This document shows, piece after piece, positions 31,963 through 40,995 of a stretch of DNA of 64,000 bases. Source of the DNA: Paenibacillus sp. BK033. Its GTDB lineage: Bacteria > Bacillota > Bacilli > Paenibacillales > Paenibacillaceae. Each line of letters opens with the position of its first letter. Positions within the stretch are counted from its first letter, which is position 1. Both the position numbers and the translations under genes were made by a program. The stretch covers positions 1,041,747 through 1,105,746 of the forward strand of contig NZ_SLVP01000002.1 of assembly GCF_004345425.1 (NCBI RefSeq), read 5' to 3'. Below the pieces are notes generated by a model, which ran no database searches, was not told where the DNA came from, and worked only from the letters and a program-made list of their open reading frames with translations.

Positions 31963-33936
31963 TTATTCGTAATCCATAACGACCATCTGATGCAATTCCA
32001 GCTCGGGCACGGTATAAGCAACCACGCCATCATTGTTGCTGAATAACAGCGGAGTCATTTGCGGCGCCAGATAGACCTGTTTGACGGGACGGTCCGTCCG
32101 GATCGAAACCTGAACATTGTATAGCGGAATTATATCCTCGATCACTTCCACTCCATCGCCTCTTCGCACCGGCGAAGCATAAAGGAGATGATTCACGAGG
32201 CGATTGAGCCCCTTCTGTTCCTGAAGGGTAACAACGCCCTGCGCCGGCAGACCGGTTTGAAGCGTCTTGCCCGGAAGCAGGCGATCCAGCGCGTATAGAA
32301 CGGTTTCCTTCAAAATCAGGCTGCCTTTCTTCGCGTAATCCTCAAATACGTTCCAGGCGATATAAATTCCGCTGCCGCTCTCCACCATGCCCGGACCGCC
32401 ATCGTTCCGGCTGCTTGGCGTATGCTGATGGGAGCAGAAGGCAAACGCATCCCGGTTAAAGTACGGATCTTCACGCCTGCCTAGCTCCGTCCCCCCGGCC
32501 AGCTCAACCTTTTGCCCCTGGGCATAAAAGATAAACGAAGCCTCTCTTAGGCTCTTTAACGCAAAACCCGGACGGAAATAATCCGGCTTGTAAGGGTTCA
32601 CTCCCAAGTACCGTACTCCGAGGTCAACCGCAAACTTCTCTCCCGCCGGATCAAGTCCGGACCAGCCCGTTGCGAGGAGTTTGCCGCCTTGCTGCAGGTA
32701 CTGCTCCAGCTTGCCCTGCAGATGAGCGTCAACAGCCGCATAATCCGGCATAATCAACACCTTGTAGGCGTTAAAATCATGCTCCTTGTCGATCACGTCA
32801 AACAGGATTTTTCCTTCAAGCAGCATACGGACGGCCCCGGCATCGGAGGCGCCTGTGGACTGCCCAGCCCGCGCTTTCTCATGGACGCCAACGGCTTCAA
32901 GCGACAGTAGAGCCACATCGGCCACATTTGCCGCGTTTGCGCACCAGGCTTCCTTGCTCTCGACCTCGCTATACGCGGCGCCGATCAGCGCATACGTCGC
33001 TTTGTCCATATAGCCGTCCGGATGCAGCTGATCTCCAATCGAGCATTTCGCCCCGTTGGCTATGCTGAGCGCCGCTTCGTAACGCAGGGCGTTCGGATGC
33101 TTATAGCCGCCGAATTCTCCCCAGGACGTATGGAACTTCCCCGTCATGCCCAGGAAATCAACGCCAAGGGTTTGAGCGTATCTGGCCGACAACGGAAAAT
33201 GATCATAACCCCAGCCGCCCGTTGGAAGCGACTCCAGCTCCAGATGCGTATTCATCATGGCCAAATCCCTGCGGCCCCGCCTGATATGCCCGCCGTTATG
33301 GAAGATCGGCAGTCCCGGCTTAACGGAATCCACCGTTTCCTTCACCCTAGCCGTATAGTTGGCATACGTTCTTTCCCATAAACGGCGCATGGCTTGCTCA
33401 TCCCTTGGATCCATGCCTTCCCGCCTTGCGCTTTCGATACAGTTATGGCAATAGCATTTGCGCACGCCAACAATATCGAGGAACACGCCATCCGCATCGT
33501 ATCGGGACACCACTTCGCGAATCTGCGCGAGAAGAATACCGAGATACGGCGAATTCATGCAAAACTGGTGATAACCCGGCTCCATAAAGCCTTTTACCCA
33601 ACCGGTCGTATCGTTCTCGTCGCGGATCAGCCATTCCGGATGCCGCCTGGCGAGCTTCTCGTCAAGACCCGCGGACAGGTAGACGGGAGTCTTCACGCCA
33701 ATTTCATGCGCGGCCTCAATCTGCGCGGCAAGCAAATCAAAGCTTAGGCCCGGATGGATCTCGTTGGCTTCCGATGGATGATAAGCCCAGCCGTGATGGC
33801 ATTTGGAGAAAACGGTGATCGAGTCGACATGGCCTAGCCGCAGCATCTCCTGAAACTGTTTTTTGTCAAACCGATGACCAATGGGGGTAATGGCTTCGGA
33901 GGTATGAAAATCAAGATGGACCTGGCGAAAACGCAT
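31963..33936 (-). CDS. GH151-like putative alpha-L-fucosidase / glycosidase
   Basis: A 657-residue cytoplasmic protein. The start RFRQVHLDFHTSEAITPIGHRFD and DSITVFSKCHHGWAYHP, a TIM-barrel with YDADGVFLDIVG near residue 155, and KCYCHNCIESARREG are features I associate with GH151 and related hypothetical glycosyl-hydrolase families. From about residue 370 comes a beta-galactosidase-trimerisation-like Rossmann domain (VLIMPDYAAVDAHLQGKLEQYLQQGGKLLATGWSG begins it), then a beta domain. Substrate uncertain, perhaps alpha-fucosides. It is divergent from the AraC gene at 34097, its likely regulator, and upstream of a serine hydrolase. Confidence 0.65.
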   Translation of the reverse strand: MRFRQVHLDFHTSEAITPIGHRFDKKQFQEMLRLGHVDSITVFSKCHHGWAYHPSEANEIHPGLSFDLLAAQIEAAHEIGVKTPVYLSAGLDEKLARRHPEWLIRDENDTTGWVKGFMEPGYHQFCMNSPYLGILLAQIREVVSRYDADGVFLDIVGVRKCYCHNCIESARREGMDPRDEQAMRRLWERTYANYTARVKETVDSVKPGLPIFHNGGHIRRGRRDLAMMNTHLELESLPTGGWGYDHFPLSARYAQTLGVDFLGMTGKFHTSWGEFGGYKHPNALRYEAALSIANGAKCSIGDQLHPDGYMDKATYALIGAAYSEVESKEAWCANAANVADVALLSLEAVGVHEKARAGQSTGASDAGAVRMLLEGKILFDVIDKEHDFNAYKVLIMPDYAAVDAHLQGKLEQYLQQGGKLLATGWSGLDPAGEKFAVDLGVRYLGVNPYKPDYFRPGFALKSLREASFIFYAQGQKVELAGGTELGRREDPYFNRDAFAFCSHQHTPSSRNDGGPGMVESGSGIYIAWNVFEDYAKKGSLILKETVLYALDRLLPGKTLQTGLPAQGVVTLQEQKGLNRLVNHLLYASPVRRGDGVEVIEDIIPLYNVQVSIRTDRPVKQVYLAPQMTPLLFSNNDGVVAYTVPELELHQMVVMDYE

Positions 33937-34096
33937 AAGTTGTCATCCTTTCCGGTTCGTTTAACTTAACTATATAAGTTCCGCGTTTGACCGGACAGGT
34001 TCATTAACGACTTTTTATAGCACATTTTCTACCTAACGGGCAATGACCGTGTTACAATCGGGTAAGCGATTACAAGACAAAGGAGCTGGCTTCACG

Positions 34097-34966
34097 ATGC
34101 ATTGCCTGGAGCTGATCATCCCTCCGCTTCCGCAGTTGTTGACCATCGGCCATTCCTGCTGGGCACCGGGACAACAGCATGTGGCAAGATCCTTCAACGT
34201 GTACGACATGCTGTTTGTTCTGAAAGGGACTTTATATATGACCGAAGACGGTGTGCCCTACGAGATCAAGGAAGGCAGCATGCTTGTGCTGGAGCCAAAC
34301 CGGATGCATATCGGGCATCGCCCCTGCGAGGAAGCGACCGAAATTTACTGGATCCATTTCGCCCATTCCGCCCCGGTCCGCACGATTGACAGCGGACAGA
34401 TCTCATGGTCGATTCCTTTTGCCAAAGGGACGGTCGACGACCTTACTCCCCACCGGCAGGTGATGTACTTACCGAAATTTACGAATATACGCGCCACCGA
34501 CGTTCTGCCGTTCCTGCAGCAGATGCTGGAGCTCCATCATACCTTGTCGCCCGCAAGCTCATTAACGCTCCAAACGCGGTTAGCCGGGCTGTTTGTTGAA
34601 CTGCAGACGGCCGTAAGCAGTCAATTGGCTCCCCGGTCCAGGCTGCTCTGCGACCAAACGATCGCTTATTTGCAGCAGCATGTGACCCGCCCGTTTGACG
34701 CGAAGCATATGGAGCAGACCCTGCATTTCCATTTCGACTATCTCGCCCGCTGCCTGAAAAAATACACGGGGATGAGCCCGCTTCAATATTTGCATAACCT
34801 GCAGATGAAAAAGGCCAAGGCGCTGCTCGAGAGCACCGGGCTTTCCGTATCCGAAATCGGCCATCAGGTCGGGATTGAAAATACGAATTACTTCATTAGG
34901 CTGTTCCGCAAGCAATCGGGCTTTACCCCCGGGCAGTACCGTTCTTTCCGAATCGGCCGGGTATAA
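34097..34966 (+). CDS. AraC-family transcriptional regulator
   Basis: A 289-residue protein. An N-terminal cupin sensor (FNVYDMLFVLKGTLYMTEDGVPYEIKEGSMLVLEPNRMH) is followed by a C-terminal double helix-turn-helix (YLQQHVTRPFDAKHMEQTLHFHFDYLARCLKKYTGMSPLQYL and VSEIGHQVGIENTNYFIRLFRKQSGFTPGQYR). ATG 34097 is preceded by AAAGGAG; an upstream frame from 34043 has no ribosome site. Divergent from the GH151-like operon, which it probably activates in response to a sugar. A perfect 9-bp stem, CGGCCGGGT/ACCCGGCCG (34954-34974), straddles its stop codon. Confidence 0.88.
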   Translation: MHCLELIIPPLPQLLTIGHSCWAPGQQHVARSFNVYDMLFVLKGTLYMTEDGVPYEIKEGSMLVLEPNRMHIGHRPCEEATEIYWIHFAHSAPVRTIDSGQISWSIPFAKGTVDDLTPHRQVMYLPKFTNIRATDVLPFLQQMLELHHTLSPASSLTLQTRLAGLFVELQTAVSSQLAPRSRLLCDQTIAYLQQHVTRPFDAKHMEQTLHFHFDYLARCLKKYTGMSPLQYLHNLQMKKAKALLESTGLSVSEIGHQVGIENTNYFIRLFRKQSGFTPGQYRSFRIGRV

Positions 34967-34975
34967 CCCGGCCGG

Positions 34976-35049
34976 CTACTTGGCGGAATAATGCAGCGCG
35001 GAGCGATAATCGAGCGGCGTCATTCCTTTTTGCTTTTTGAACAGCGGAG
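34976..35049 (-). pseudogene. AraC-family C-terminal remnant (minus strand)
   Basis: Reading the minus strand from about 35049 gives LFKKQKGMTPLDYRSALHYS, then AK and a stop at 34978-34976. This is the diagnostic end of an AraC DNA-binding domain. Directly upstream the frame meets a stop (TGA), so only about 25 residues of AraC character remain and no start exists. Confidence 0.55.
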
Positions 35050-35059
35050 CCGGCCAACC

Positions 35060-35142
35060 TCATGAGCGATCTGCTGCGCTTACCCCCGGGACAATACCGG
35101 CAGCAGCAGGCAGCGGAGAAGCTGCTCAACCATTTTTCATAA
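35060..35142 (+). pseudogene. AraC-like C-terminal remnant (plus strand)
   Basis: The plus strand reads RLPPGQYRQQQAAEKLLNHFS and stops at 35140-35142. PGQYR is the terminal motif of AraC proteins, as in the intact gene just upstream (FTPGQYR). It faces away from the minus-strand remnant, so the two look like the ends of regulators joined by deletion and inversion. Confidence 0.4.
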
Positions 35143-35166
35143 TTTTCCTGTTGAAAGCTCATAATA
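35137..35166 (+). promoter_or_regulatory. Candidate sigma-G (forespore) promoter of ger operon 1
   Basis: TCATA (35137-35141), an 18-base spacer and CATAATA (35160-35166) fit the sigma-G pattern (GHATR, 17-18, CATWHTA) with one mismatch in the -35. It is 33 bases upstream of the gerA-type start. Forespore expression is what the family shows. Confidence 0.5.
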
Positions 35167-35199
35167 GAGAACAAACTAGGAAATGAAGATGGTGATGTC

Positions 35200-36615
35200 A
35201 TGACGTTATCCGGCGAGGAAATTAATTTATATTTGTCCGGTACCGAGGATTTGAAAACCGAACGCTTTGCCTTTCATAACCAAGCCTGCTCCATTCTTTA
35301 TTTGGAATCCTTTGCGAAAATAGAGCTTATTCAATCCCTCATTGTATTGCCTTTGCTTGAGGATGGCATCGCTTCTCTTGAAGCTGTGTCAGGCATTCTC
35401 AAATCCTCGGATCTTTCTCTTATCGGCCAGTCTTTGTTGGACGGTTATTGCGCGGTCTTGTTGGAAAACCATCCGGAAGCCTATATGATCGCCGTTCCCC
35501 AATCTCATGGCCGCTCGATCGACGAGCCTTCTGCCGAACAGATCATTAAAGGCTCGCATGAAGGCTTTGTCGAGAATCTGAACACGAATATTTATTTGCT
35601 GCGTTACCGGGTCAAAAGCCCTCAATTCAAGGTGAAATATTTTTCCATTGGCACTCTCACCAATACCAAGGTTGCCATGGTCTATATGGAAAAGCTGGCC
35701 GATTCCAACATCGTGGAAGAATGCGAGAGACGGCTGAAATCCATTAATCTTACCCATCTCTATTCAACGGGCGAAGTGGATGAAATGATTGAGGAACATC
35801 CCATGTCTCCCTTTCCCCAATCGCTGCACACGGAGCGTACCGACCGGGCCGTGTCTTATTTATTGGAAGGAAAGATCAATATACTCGTCGACGGAAATCC
35901 AACGGTATTGATTCTTCCCATCACATTCTTCTCCTTCTATCAATCGCCGGATGATTATAACAGCAGGTGGATTACGGGCTCCTTTTTCCGGTTTATCCGG
36001 ATGATCAGCTTTATTCTGGCGATCAGTCTGCCCGCCATCTATATCGCAATCGTGTCCTATCATTCGGAAGTGCTTCCTCCAGGGATTCTATATTCCGTTA
36101 AGGTCTCCCTGACCTATGTTCCGTTTCCCCCTATTGTAGAAGCGCTGGCCATGCAAATTATTCTCGAGTTATTGAAAGAAGCGTCGATCCGGCTCCCGTC
36201 TCCCATTGCCCAGACAATCGGGATAGTTGGAGGTCTGGTTATCGGAACCGCCGTCGTTGAGGCCCATCTCGTCTCCCATACGATGATAGTCGTCATTGGT
36301 TTGACGGCTATAGCGTCCTTCGCCGCTCCCTTAAACGAATTCGGAACGAGTCTTCGCATATTAGGCTTTCCGACGATGCTTGCCGCCTCTCTGTTCGGAT
36401 TCTTCGGCATTTCCGTCATGATGATGGTCATCTTTATCCATTTATGCAAAATCGAGACCTTGGGCGTCCCTTATTTCGCTCCTTTTGGTCCTTTCCATGG
36501 CAAAGACAGCATGAAGGATATATTTCTTAGACTGCCGGTCTGGAAAACCGAACAAAATGCTCAAAAGAACGGCTCCCGCAAACAGTCCTTTACTCTAAGG
36601 TGGAAACGCCAATGA
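35200..36615 (+). CDS. Spore germination receptor subunit A (GerA family)
   Basis: A 471-residue GerAA/GerKA-type protein. A soluble N-terminal region (1-240) is followed by about five membrane helices. Family landmarks are RYRVKSPQFKVKYFSIGTLTNTKVAMVYMEKLAD, EHPMSPFPQSLHTERTDRAVSYLLEGKINILVDGNPTVLILPITFFSFYQSPDDY and PIAQTIGIVGGLVIGTAVVEA. In the spore inner membrane it forms the A subunit of a nutrient germinant receptor, a ligand-gated ion channel in characterised cases. The N-terminus is short compared with the 538-residue second copy. It starts operon 1 behind a sigma-G-like promoter; the nutrient sensed is unknown. Confidence 0.92.
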   Translation: MTLSGEEINLYLSGTEDLKTERFAFHNQACSILYLESFAKIELIQSLIVLPLLEDGIASLEAVSGILKSSDLSLIGQSLLDGYCAVLLENHPEAYMIAVPQSHGRSIDEPSAEQIIKGSHEGFVENLNTNIYLLRYRVKSPQFKVKYFSIGTLTNTKVAMVYMEKLADSNIVEECERRLKSINLTHLYSTGEVDEMIEEHPMSPFPQSLHTERTDRAVSYLLEGKINILVDGNPTVLILPITFFSFYQSPDDYNSRWITGSFFRFIRMISFILAISLPAIYIAIVSYHSEVLPPGILYSVKVSLTYVPFPPIVEALAMQIILELLKEASIRLPSPIAQTIGIVGGLVIGTAVVEAHLVSHTMIVVIGLTAIASFAAPLNEFGTSLRILGFPTMLAASLFGFFGISVMMMVIFIHLCKIETLGVPYFAPFGPFHGKDSMKDIFLRLPVWKTEQNAQKNGSRKQSFTLRWKRQ

Positions 36616-37697
36616 ATATCTCCATTACGAACAGACAATTGTTTTTCTTGATCATCAAAACCCAAATCGGCATTGGCTTGTTATCTCTGCCTTCCGTCAT
36701 TCAGAATACAGCCGGAGCGGACGCATGGATATCCGTGCTTTGTTCAGGGGTTATCATCCAGCTGATAATTCTGGTGTATTGGCATTTAATACGCACATAT
36801 CCCGGAATAATCTTAAGCGAAATGACCGTGCTATTTTTCGGTAAATATGCCGGCAGAGTGGTCAATGTTATTTACTACTGCTTTTTTGTCGTTATTGCGG
36901 GATATGCATGCACCCTATATGTCAAGCTCATTAAAGTCTGGCTGCTCCCCTTGACCCCCGACTGGGTGCTGCTGCTGCTTATTCTCGGAGTCGGAATATA
37001 CCTCGCCGTCGAAGATTTGCGGGTTATAGCCAGATTTTATGAAGTAGCCTCTGTTCTGTTCATCGTCTTGTTTGCCATGAGCCTGGCCACTTTCTTTAAT
37101 AATGCGCATTTCTCGAATGTATTGCCAGTGGGACAAACGGGTATAGCCCAAATGGCTAAAGGGAGCGAGAAAACCTTTTTCGCCATGCTTGGCTTTGAGG
37201 TTATTCTCTTCTTTAGCGCCCAGGTTAAGGATACGCCTCGGGGCACCTTGAGAACCATATCGCTTGCCAACTGGTTTGTTACCTTGTTCTACGCCTATTT
37301 TGTTTTTATATGCTTGATCGGCTTTAGTCAGGAGGCCTTGTCCAAAATTAAGGAACCCGTCCTATTCCTGCTCAAAGGATTATCCTTTCAGCTCTTTGAC
37401 CGTCTGGATTTAATCTTCCTGACGATATGGATCATTCCCATGTCAGCAACGATCGTTTCTTATTTAAGCCTGGCAGGCAAAAGCCTGGCTAGAAAGAGAA
37501 ACGTTTATCAAAGAATGGTCTGGTTCAGCGGTGCGCTTATATTACTGCTGGGCAGCTACATGTCCGCGAGTGAGAGCCTCGAGACCTTCAGTAAATACAT
37601 GGAATACAGCTATCTGGCGATGATTGCGGCCGTTCCCCTTCTGATGTGGATACTGTCCATCATGTTCCGAAGCTTTTATAAGAGGAGATTGACATGA
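36612..37697 (+). CDS. Spore germination receptor subunit B (GerB family, APC-type permease)
   Basis: A 361-residue membrane protein with about ten helices. It starts ISITNRQLFFLIIKTQIGIGLLSLPS, the amino-acid-permease-like half-helix motif of GerAB, which binds the germinant. I use ATG 36612, which overlaps the gerA stop by four bases (ATGA) and has AAGGTGG upstream, instead of GTG 36600. The next gene also overlaps by four bases, so A, B and C are translationally coupled. Confidence 0.92.
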   Translation: MNISITNRQLFFLIIKTQIGIGLLSLPSVIQNTAGADAWISVLCSGVIIQLIILVYWHLIRTYPGIILSEMTVLFFGKYAGRVVNVIYYCFFVVIAGYACTLYVKLIKVWLLPLTPDWVLLLLILGVGIYLAVEDLRVIARFYEVASVLFIVLFAMSLATFFNNAHFSNVLPVGQTGIAQMAKGSEKTFFAMLGFEVILFFSAQVKDTPRGTLRTISLANWFVTLFYAYFVFICLIGFSQEALSKIKEPVLFLLKGLSFQLFDRLDLIFLTIWIIPMSATIVSYLSLAGKSLARKRNVYQRMVWFSGALILLLGSYMSASESLETFSKYMEYSYLAMIAAVPLLMWILSIMFRSFYKRRLT

Positions 37698-38797
37698 AAC
37701 GAAAGCTCATGCCTATTTTCTGCATGGTCATCTTGCTGCTTGCGCCCGGATGCTGGGATGCCCATTATTTAACCAACAAAAATTTAGTAAACGGGATTGC
37801 CATAGATACTGAAGACGACGGTCGAATTCTCGGGACGGTAAAAGCGATTATTCTGGAAAGCAAGGGCGGCGGTCAGTTTTACGTTAAAGATAAATTAGAG
37901 CGAGCGACGGGAGGCAGTATAACCGAGATCGGCCATAAAATTGACAGCATGCTTCCCGGGACCATTGAAGCTAATAAGGCATTCGTCATTATTATCGGCG
38001 ATGAACTGGCGAAAAAAGGGATTATGCCGATTCTTGAGTTTTTTTACCGTTTACCCAAAGCATACCTGAATACAAAAGTATTAGTCGCAAAAGGCCGGGC
38101 TTACGAGATCTTAACGGTTCCGGAGGTAGAGAATAATCCGATAGCCTTTGACATTAAACAAATCGTGCTGGGTTCGGAAAGAACTACTCTTGTTCCCAAT
38201 CAAACCTTATATTCCCTATGGAATCAAATCTCGGATCCGTCGGAAGATTCCGCATTGCCGATCATTCACAAGATACGCAAGAACACGTTGGTCATCGACC
38301 GTACGGGCCTGTTCAGCGGGGATGTTTTCACCGGGGTTACCTTAGGTCGTAACGACAGTATCCTGTTGCTGCTGCTGCAGGACAAGCTCAGCAAGGTAGC
38401 ATGGCTGGATGTCCCGTTGGGGAGAAACGTGGTTTCCTTCGAAGTACGCAAGATGAAACGGAATTTCCGGGTTAAAGTTAATGACCGGACCAACGCGATT
38501 GAAGCAAAAATCCGGATTGATCTATACGGGAATATCGACAGCTATACCGGAAATCCCGACTGGACGGTCGATTCGAAGCCATTAAGCAAGGAACTGGAAA
38601 GCTCCCTTAACAAACAAGCGGCCAAAATCGCGGAGACGCTGCTGCAGGCGAATTGCGATGCTTTCGGGATTGGCCGCAAATTGAAAGTCAGCCATTCGAA
38701 GCTTTGGAAAGGCATGGACTGGAAGAACGCATATCCTCAAACCAAAATAACACCGGAGATTCATATCCATATTACAAGCACCGGGGTGCTTAAGTGA
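37694..38797 (+). CDS. Spore germination receptor subunit C (GerC lipoprotein)
   Basis: A 367-residue lipoprotein. MKRKLMPIFCMVILLLAPGCWDAHYL has a lipobox (APGC) followed by the family-typical CWD. Later FSGDVFTGVTLGRND and the C-terminal domain with KELESSLNKQAAKIAETLLQANCDAFGIGRKLKVSHSKLWKGMDW are GerAC hallmarks. It anchors to the outer face of the spore inner membrane and completes receptor 1. A strong terminator follows. Confidence 0.92.
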   Translation: MKRKLMPIFCMVILLLAPGCWDAHYLTNKNLVNGIAIDTEDDGRILGTVKAIILESKGGGQFYVKDKLERATGGSITEIGHKIDSMLPGTIEANKAFVIIIGDELAKKGIMPILEFFYRLPKAYLNTKVLVAKGRAYEILTVPEVENNPIAFDIKQIVLGSERTTLVPNQTLYSLWNQISDPSEDSALPIIHKIRKNTLVIDRTGLFSGDVFTGVTLGRNDSILLLLLQDKLSKVAWLDVPLGRNVVSFEVRKMKRNFRVKVNDRTNAIEAKIRIDLYGNIDSYTGNPDWTVDSKPLSKELESSLNKQAAKIAETLLQANCDAFGIGRKLKVSHSKLWKGMDWKNAYPQTKITPEIHIHITSTGVLK

Positions 38798-38809
38798 CAG
38801 AGGATTGAA

Positions 38810-38840
38810 AGCCCCCATGATTGCGGGAATCATGGGGGCT
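38810..38840. terminator. Bidirectional terminator
   Basis: AGCCCCCATGATT and AATCATGGGGGCT (38810-38822, 38828-38840) are a perfect 13-bp stem with a 5-base loop between convergent gerC and GH105 genes. The plus side continues ATTAATTAAA. Confidence 0.8.
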
Positions 38841-38845
38841 ATTAA

Positions 38846-39883
38846 TTAAATGGCGCTCACCACTTCCGTATTCTGAATCAATGCGACCAGGTAAGCAAGC
38901 GTTAAGCCTTGACCCCAGCCTTGCACCCGCTTTTTGGAAATTACCTTGTAGTCGTCCGCCGAATACATAACCGCCGTGCCGGCGGATACATTCCGGACCG
39001 AACCGTCATCATCGATATTGGCGCGGATGCCATCGTAAGCTTTGGCCATGTAATTCTGATGCAGCGGATGCGCGTAAATCGTCAAGGCAGCGGCAATGCC
39101 GGCGGAAGCCGAGGTTTCCTCGTACGAAGTCTCGTCATTCAAGACCGTACGCCATAATCCGTCCGGAGACTGCAGTCTGACCAGAGAGCTTAACTGATCG
39201 CCAAGCGCTCCGCCAAGCTGCATCCACATCGGCATAAACGGATTAAGCATTTTATGAGCCTGCGCCATGGTGTAGGCCGCCCATGCATTCGCTCTGCCCC
39301 AATAGATGCCGGACAGATGATCTCCCCTTACATTATCCCATGCGTGGTAGAACAGATTCGTCTTTGTATCCTGCAAATATTCTTCATGCCAGTAGAATTG
39401 GTTAAGCGCGTCGTCGATATACTCCTTCTTGTCCAGCTTGAAGCCAAGTCTCAGCAGGAAATACGCCGCCATAAACAACGTATCCGCCCACGCCTGTTCC
39501 GGAAAATCGTTTTTGGACGATACGGTATGCTGAAATACCCCTTCTCCAAACCGGATGGCGTCCTTGCGCAAATATTCGGCTTTCATTAGAGCGAGATCCA
39601 GGTATTTCTGGTCGCCCGTCGCTTCATGCAGCGTCAGCATCGTATGCCCCATGGCACAAGAATTAACCATTAAGGCCGGCAGCCCCAGCTCCAAATATTC
39701 GTCCACCCATTTCACCAGAAAATCGATATACTCCTGATTTTTCGTTACTTCCCAAGCTTTGCTGATGCCGTAAAAGGCAACTCCGCAAGACCAGTTCCAG
39801 GTAAAATCCATATTCATCGTTCTGCGCACGACAAGATCAATCAGCTCTAATACGTCCTTTTGGTTCGCTTCAAATTTTTTCAT
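38846..39883 (-). CDS. GH105 unsaturated rhamnogalacturonyl hydrolase (GH88/105 family)
   Basis: A 345-residue (alpha/alpha)6-barrel. Marks are WSCGVAFYGISKAWEVTKNQEY, VSSKNDFPEQAWADTLFMAAYFLLRLG with the catalytic Asp (WADTLFM), YHAWDNVRGDHLSGIYWGRANAWAAYTMAQ and KRVQGWGQGLTLAYLV. The enzymes remove the unsaturated uronic acid left by polysaccharide lyases, from rhamnogalacturonan or ulvan. No signal peptide, so it acts on imported oligomers. It is divergent from the AraC gene at 40036, the likely regulator. GGAGG-like site before ATG 39883. Confidence 0.88.
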   Translation of the reverse strand: MKKFEANQKDVLELIDLVVRRTMNMDFTWNWSCGVAFYGISKAWEVTKNQEYIDFLVKWVDEYLELGLPALMVNSCAMGHTMLTLHEATGDQKYLDLALMKAEYLRKDAIRFGEGVFQHTVSSKNDFPEQAWADTLFMAAYFLLRLGFKLDKKEYIDDALNQFYWHEEYLQDTKTNLFYHAWDNVRGDHLSGIYWGRANAWAAYTMAQAHKMLNPFMPMWMQLGGALGDQLSSLVRLQSPDGLWRTVLNDETSYEETSASAGIAAALTIYAHPLHQNYMAKAYDGIRANIDDDGSVRNVSAGTAVMYSADDYKVISKKRVQGWGQGLTLAYLVALIQNTEVVSAI

Positions 39884-40035
39884 TATCCAAACCTCCGTCT
39901 GAAATCGCTATCATACCCCAAGAGTAGCATGAATTTTACAAGGATTTCTCCGCATATATGGACAATTACTGCTTAAACCCCGCAATTATTGATATAATGA
40001 TCATGCGAAGGTCCTTGAAAGGAGCTCCTCCCATT

Positions 40036-40911
40036 ATGACGATTGCATCGCTTCCCAATAGGCTTCGGTTCGGTTCGATCAGCGAACCCTTGTGGATCGA
40101 ATTCGACCGGAGAATCGGCTATCATTCCATGGACAATACCCATTATCACCGTTCGTACGAATTCTTTTACTTGTACAGCGGCGAGAGAAAGTTTTTTATA
40201 CGCGATTCCGTCTATCAGATTCAGTCGGGCGATCTTATCCTCGTAAACTCTAACGAGGTTCACCGGACCTCCGAGCTTAGCCAGCCTAATCATGAACGGG
40301 TAGTGCTTCATTACGACCTGCCCTTCTTTGACGGATTGTTGCGGGAGGAGACGGAGCTGCTCCTGTCCCCTTTCGCTTCGGTGCATCCGATCATCAAGCT
40401 TAATCTGCAGGAACGCATGCAGCTGGAGGCTTTGTTCGAATCCCTGCTGCGCGAGCTGCACGAATGTCCGCCCGGCTATCGGCTGCATATCCGGAACATG
40501 GCCCTTGAATTGCTGCTGTTTACGGCCCGTCACGTTCAGAGACGCAAGGTGCAGCCATCCATCGAGCTTACTCCGGTTCAGCAGAAAATAACGGATGTCG
40601 TCCGCCATATCAATCAGCATTTCAGAGAGCCTTTGCCTCTTGACGAGCTGGCCAAGCGTTTCTTCATTAGCAAGGGACATCTTAGCCGCGTCTTTAAGGA
40701 GGTTACCGGCTTTGGCTACAGCCAATACATCAACGTTACCCGGATCAAGGAAGCGGAGCAGCTATTGAAGGAAACCGATTGGAGCATTACCCAAATATCC
40801 GAGCATTGCGGTTTCGAGAACTTTTCCCATTTCGGCAAGGTGTTCAAGGAGCTGTCCGGTCTATCCCCCCGCGATTACCGAAAGCTGGCGCAGCAACAAA
40901 ATAACGGTTAA
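40036..40911 (+). CDS. AraC-family transcriptional regulator
   Basis: A 291-residue regulator. The cupin sensor includes YHRSYEFFYLYSGERKFFIRDSVYQIQSGDLILVNSNEVHRTSE. The DNA-binding end has NQHFREPLPLDELAKRFFISKGHLSRVFKEVTGFGYSQYI and TQISEHCGFENFSHFGKVFKELSGLSPRDYR. I start at ATG 40036 (AAAGGAG upstream), not the frame start at 39958. It is divergent from the GH105 gene, about 150 bases away. A 30-bp perfect palindrome covers its stop codon. Confidence 0.88.
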   Translation: MTIASLPNRLRFGSISEPLWIEFDRRIGYHSMDNTHYHRSYEFFYLYSGERKFFIRDSVYQIQSGDLILVNSNEVHRTSELSQPNHERVVLHYDLPFFDGLLREETELLLSPFASVHPIIKLNLQERMQLEALFESLLRELHECPPGYRLHIRNMALELLLFTARHVQRRKVQPSIELTPVQQKITDVVRHINQHFREPLPLDELAKRFFISKGHLSRVFKEVTGFGYSQYINVTRIKEAEQLLKETDWSITQISEHCGFENFSHFGKVFKELSGLSPRDYRKLAQQQNNG

Positions 40912-40930
40912 GCAGCTGCTTAACCGTTAT
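40901..40930. terminator. 30-bp perfect palindrome over the AraC stop codon
   Basis: ATAACGGTTAAGCAG followed by its exact reverse complement. The stop TAA (40909-40911) lies inside the left arm. The hairpin has no T-run; it may act as an inefficient bidirectional terminator between convergent genes. Confidence 0.5.
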
Positions 40931-40995
40931 TGGAAATGCGGGATAATCAAACGCCGTTTCGTCGGCGAAAATATCCTATAGTCTTTTATTGCAGC

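Noticed and set aside
34923-35201. 92-codon minus-strand frame between the AraC and gerA genes
   Set aside because: Its own translation resembles nothing; the AraC-like signal lies in a different frame for about 25 residues, so it is reported as a remnant only.
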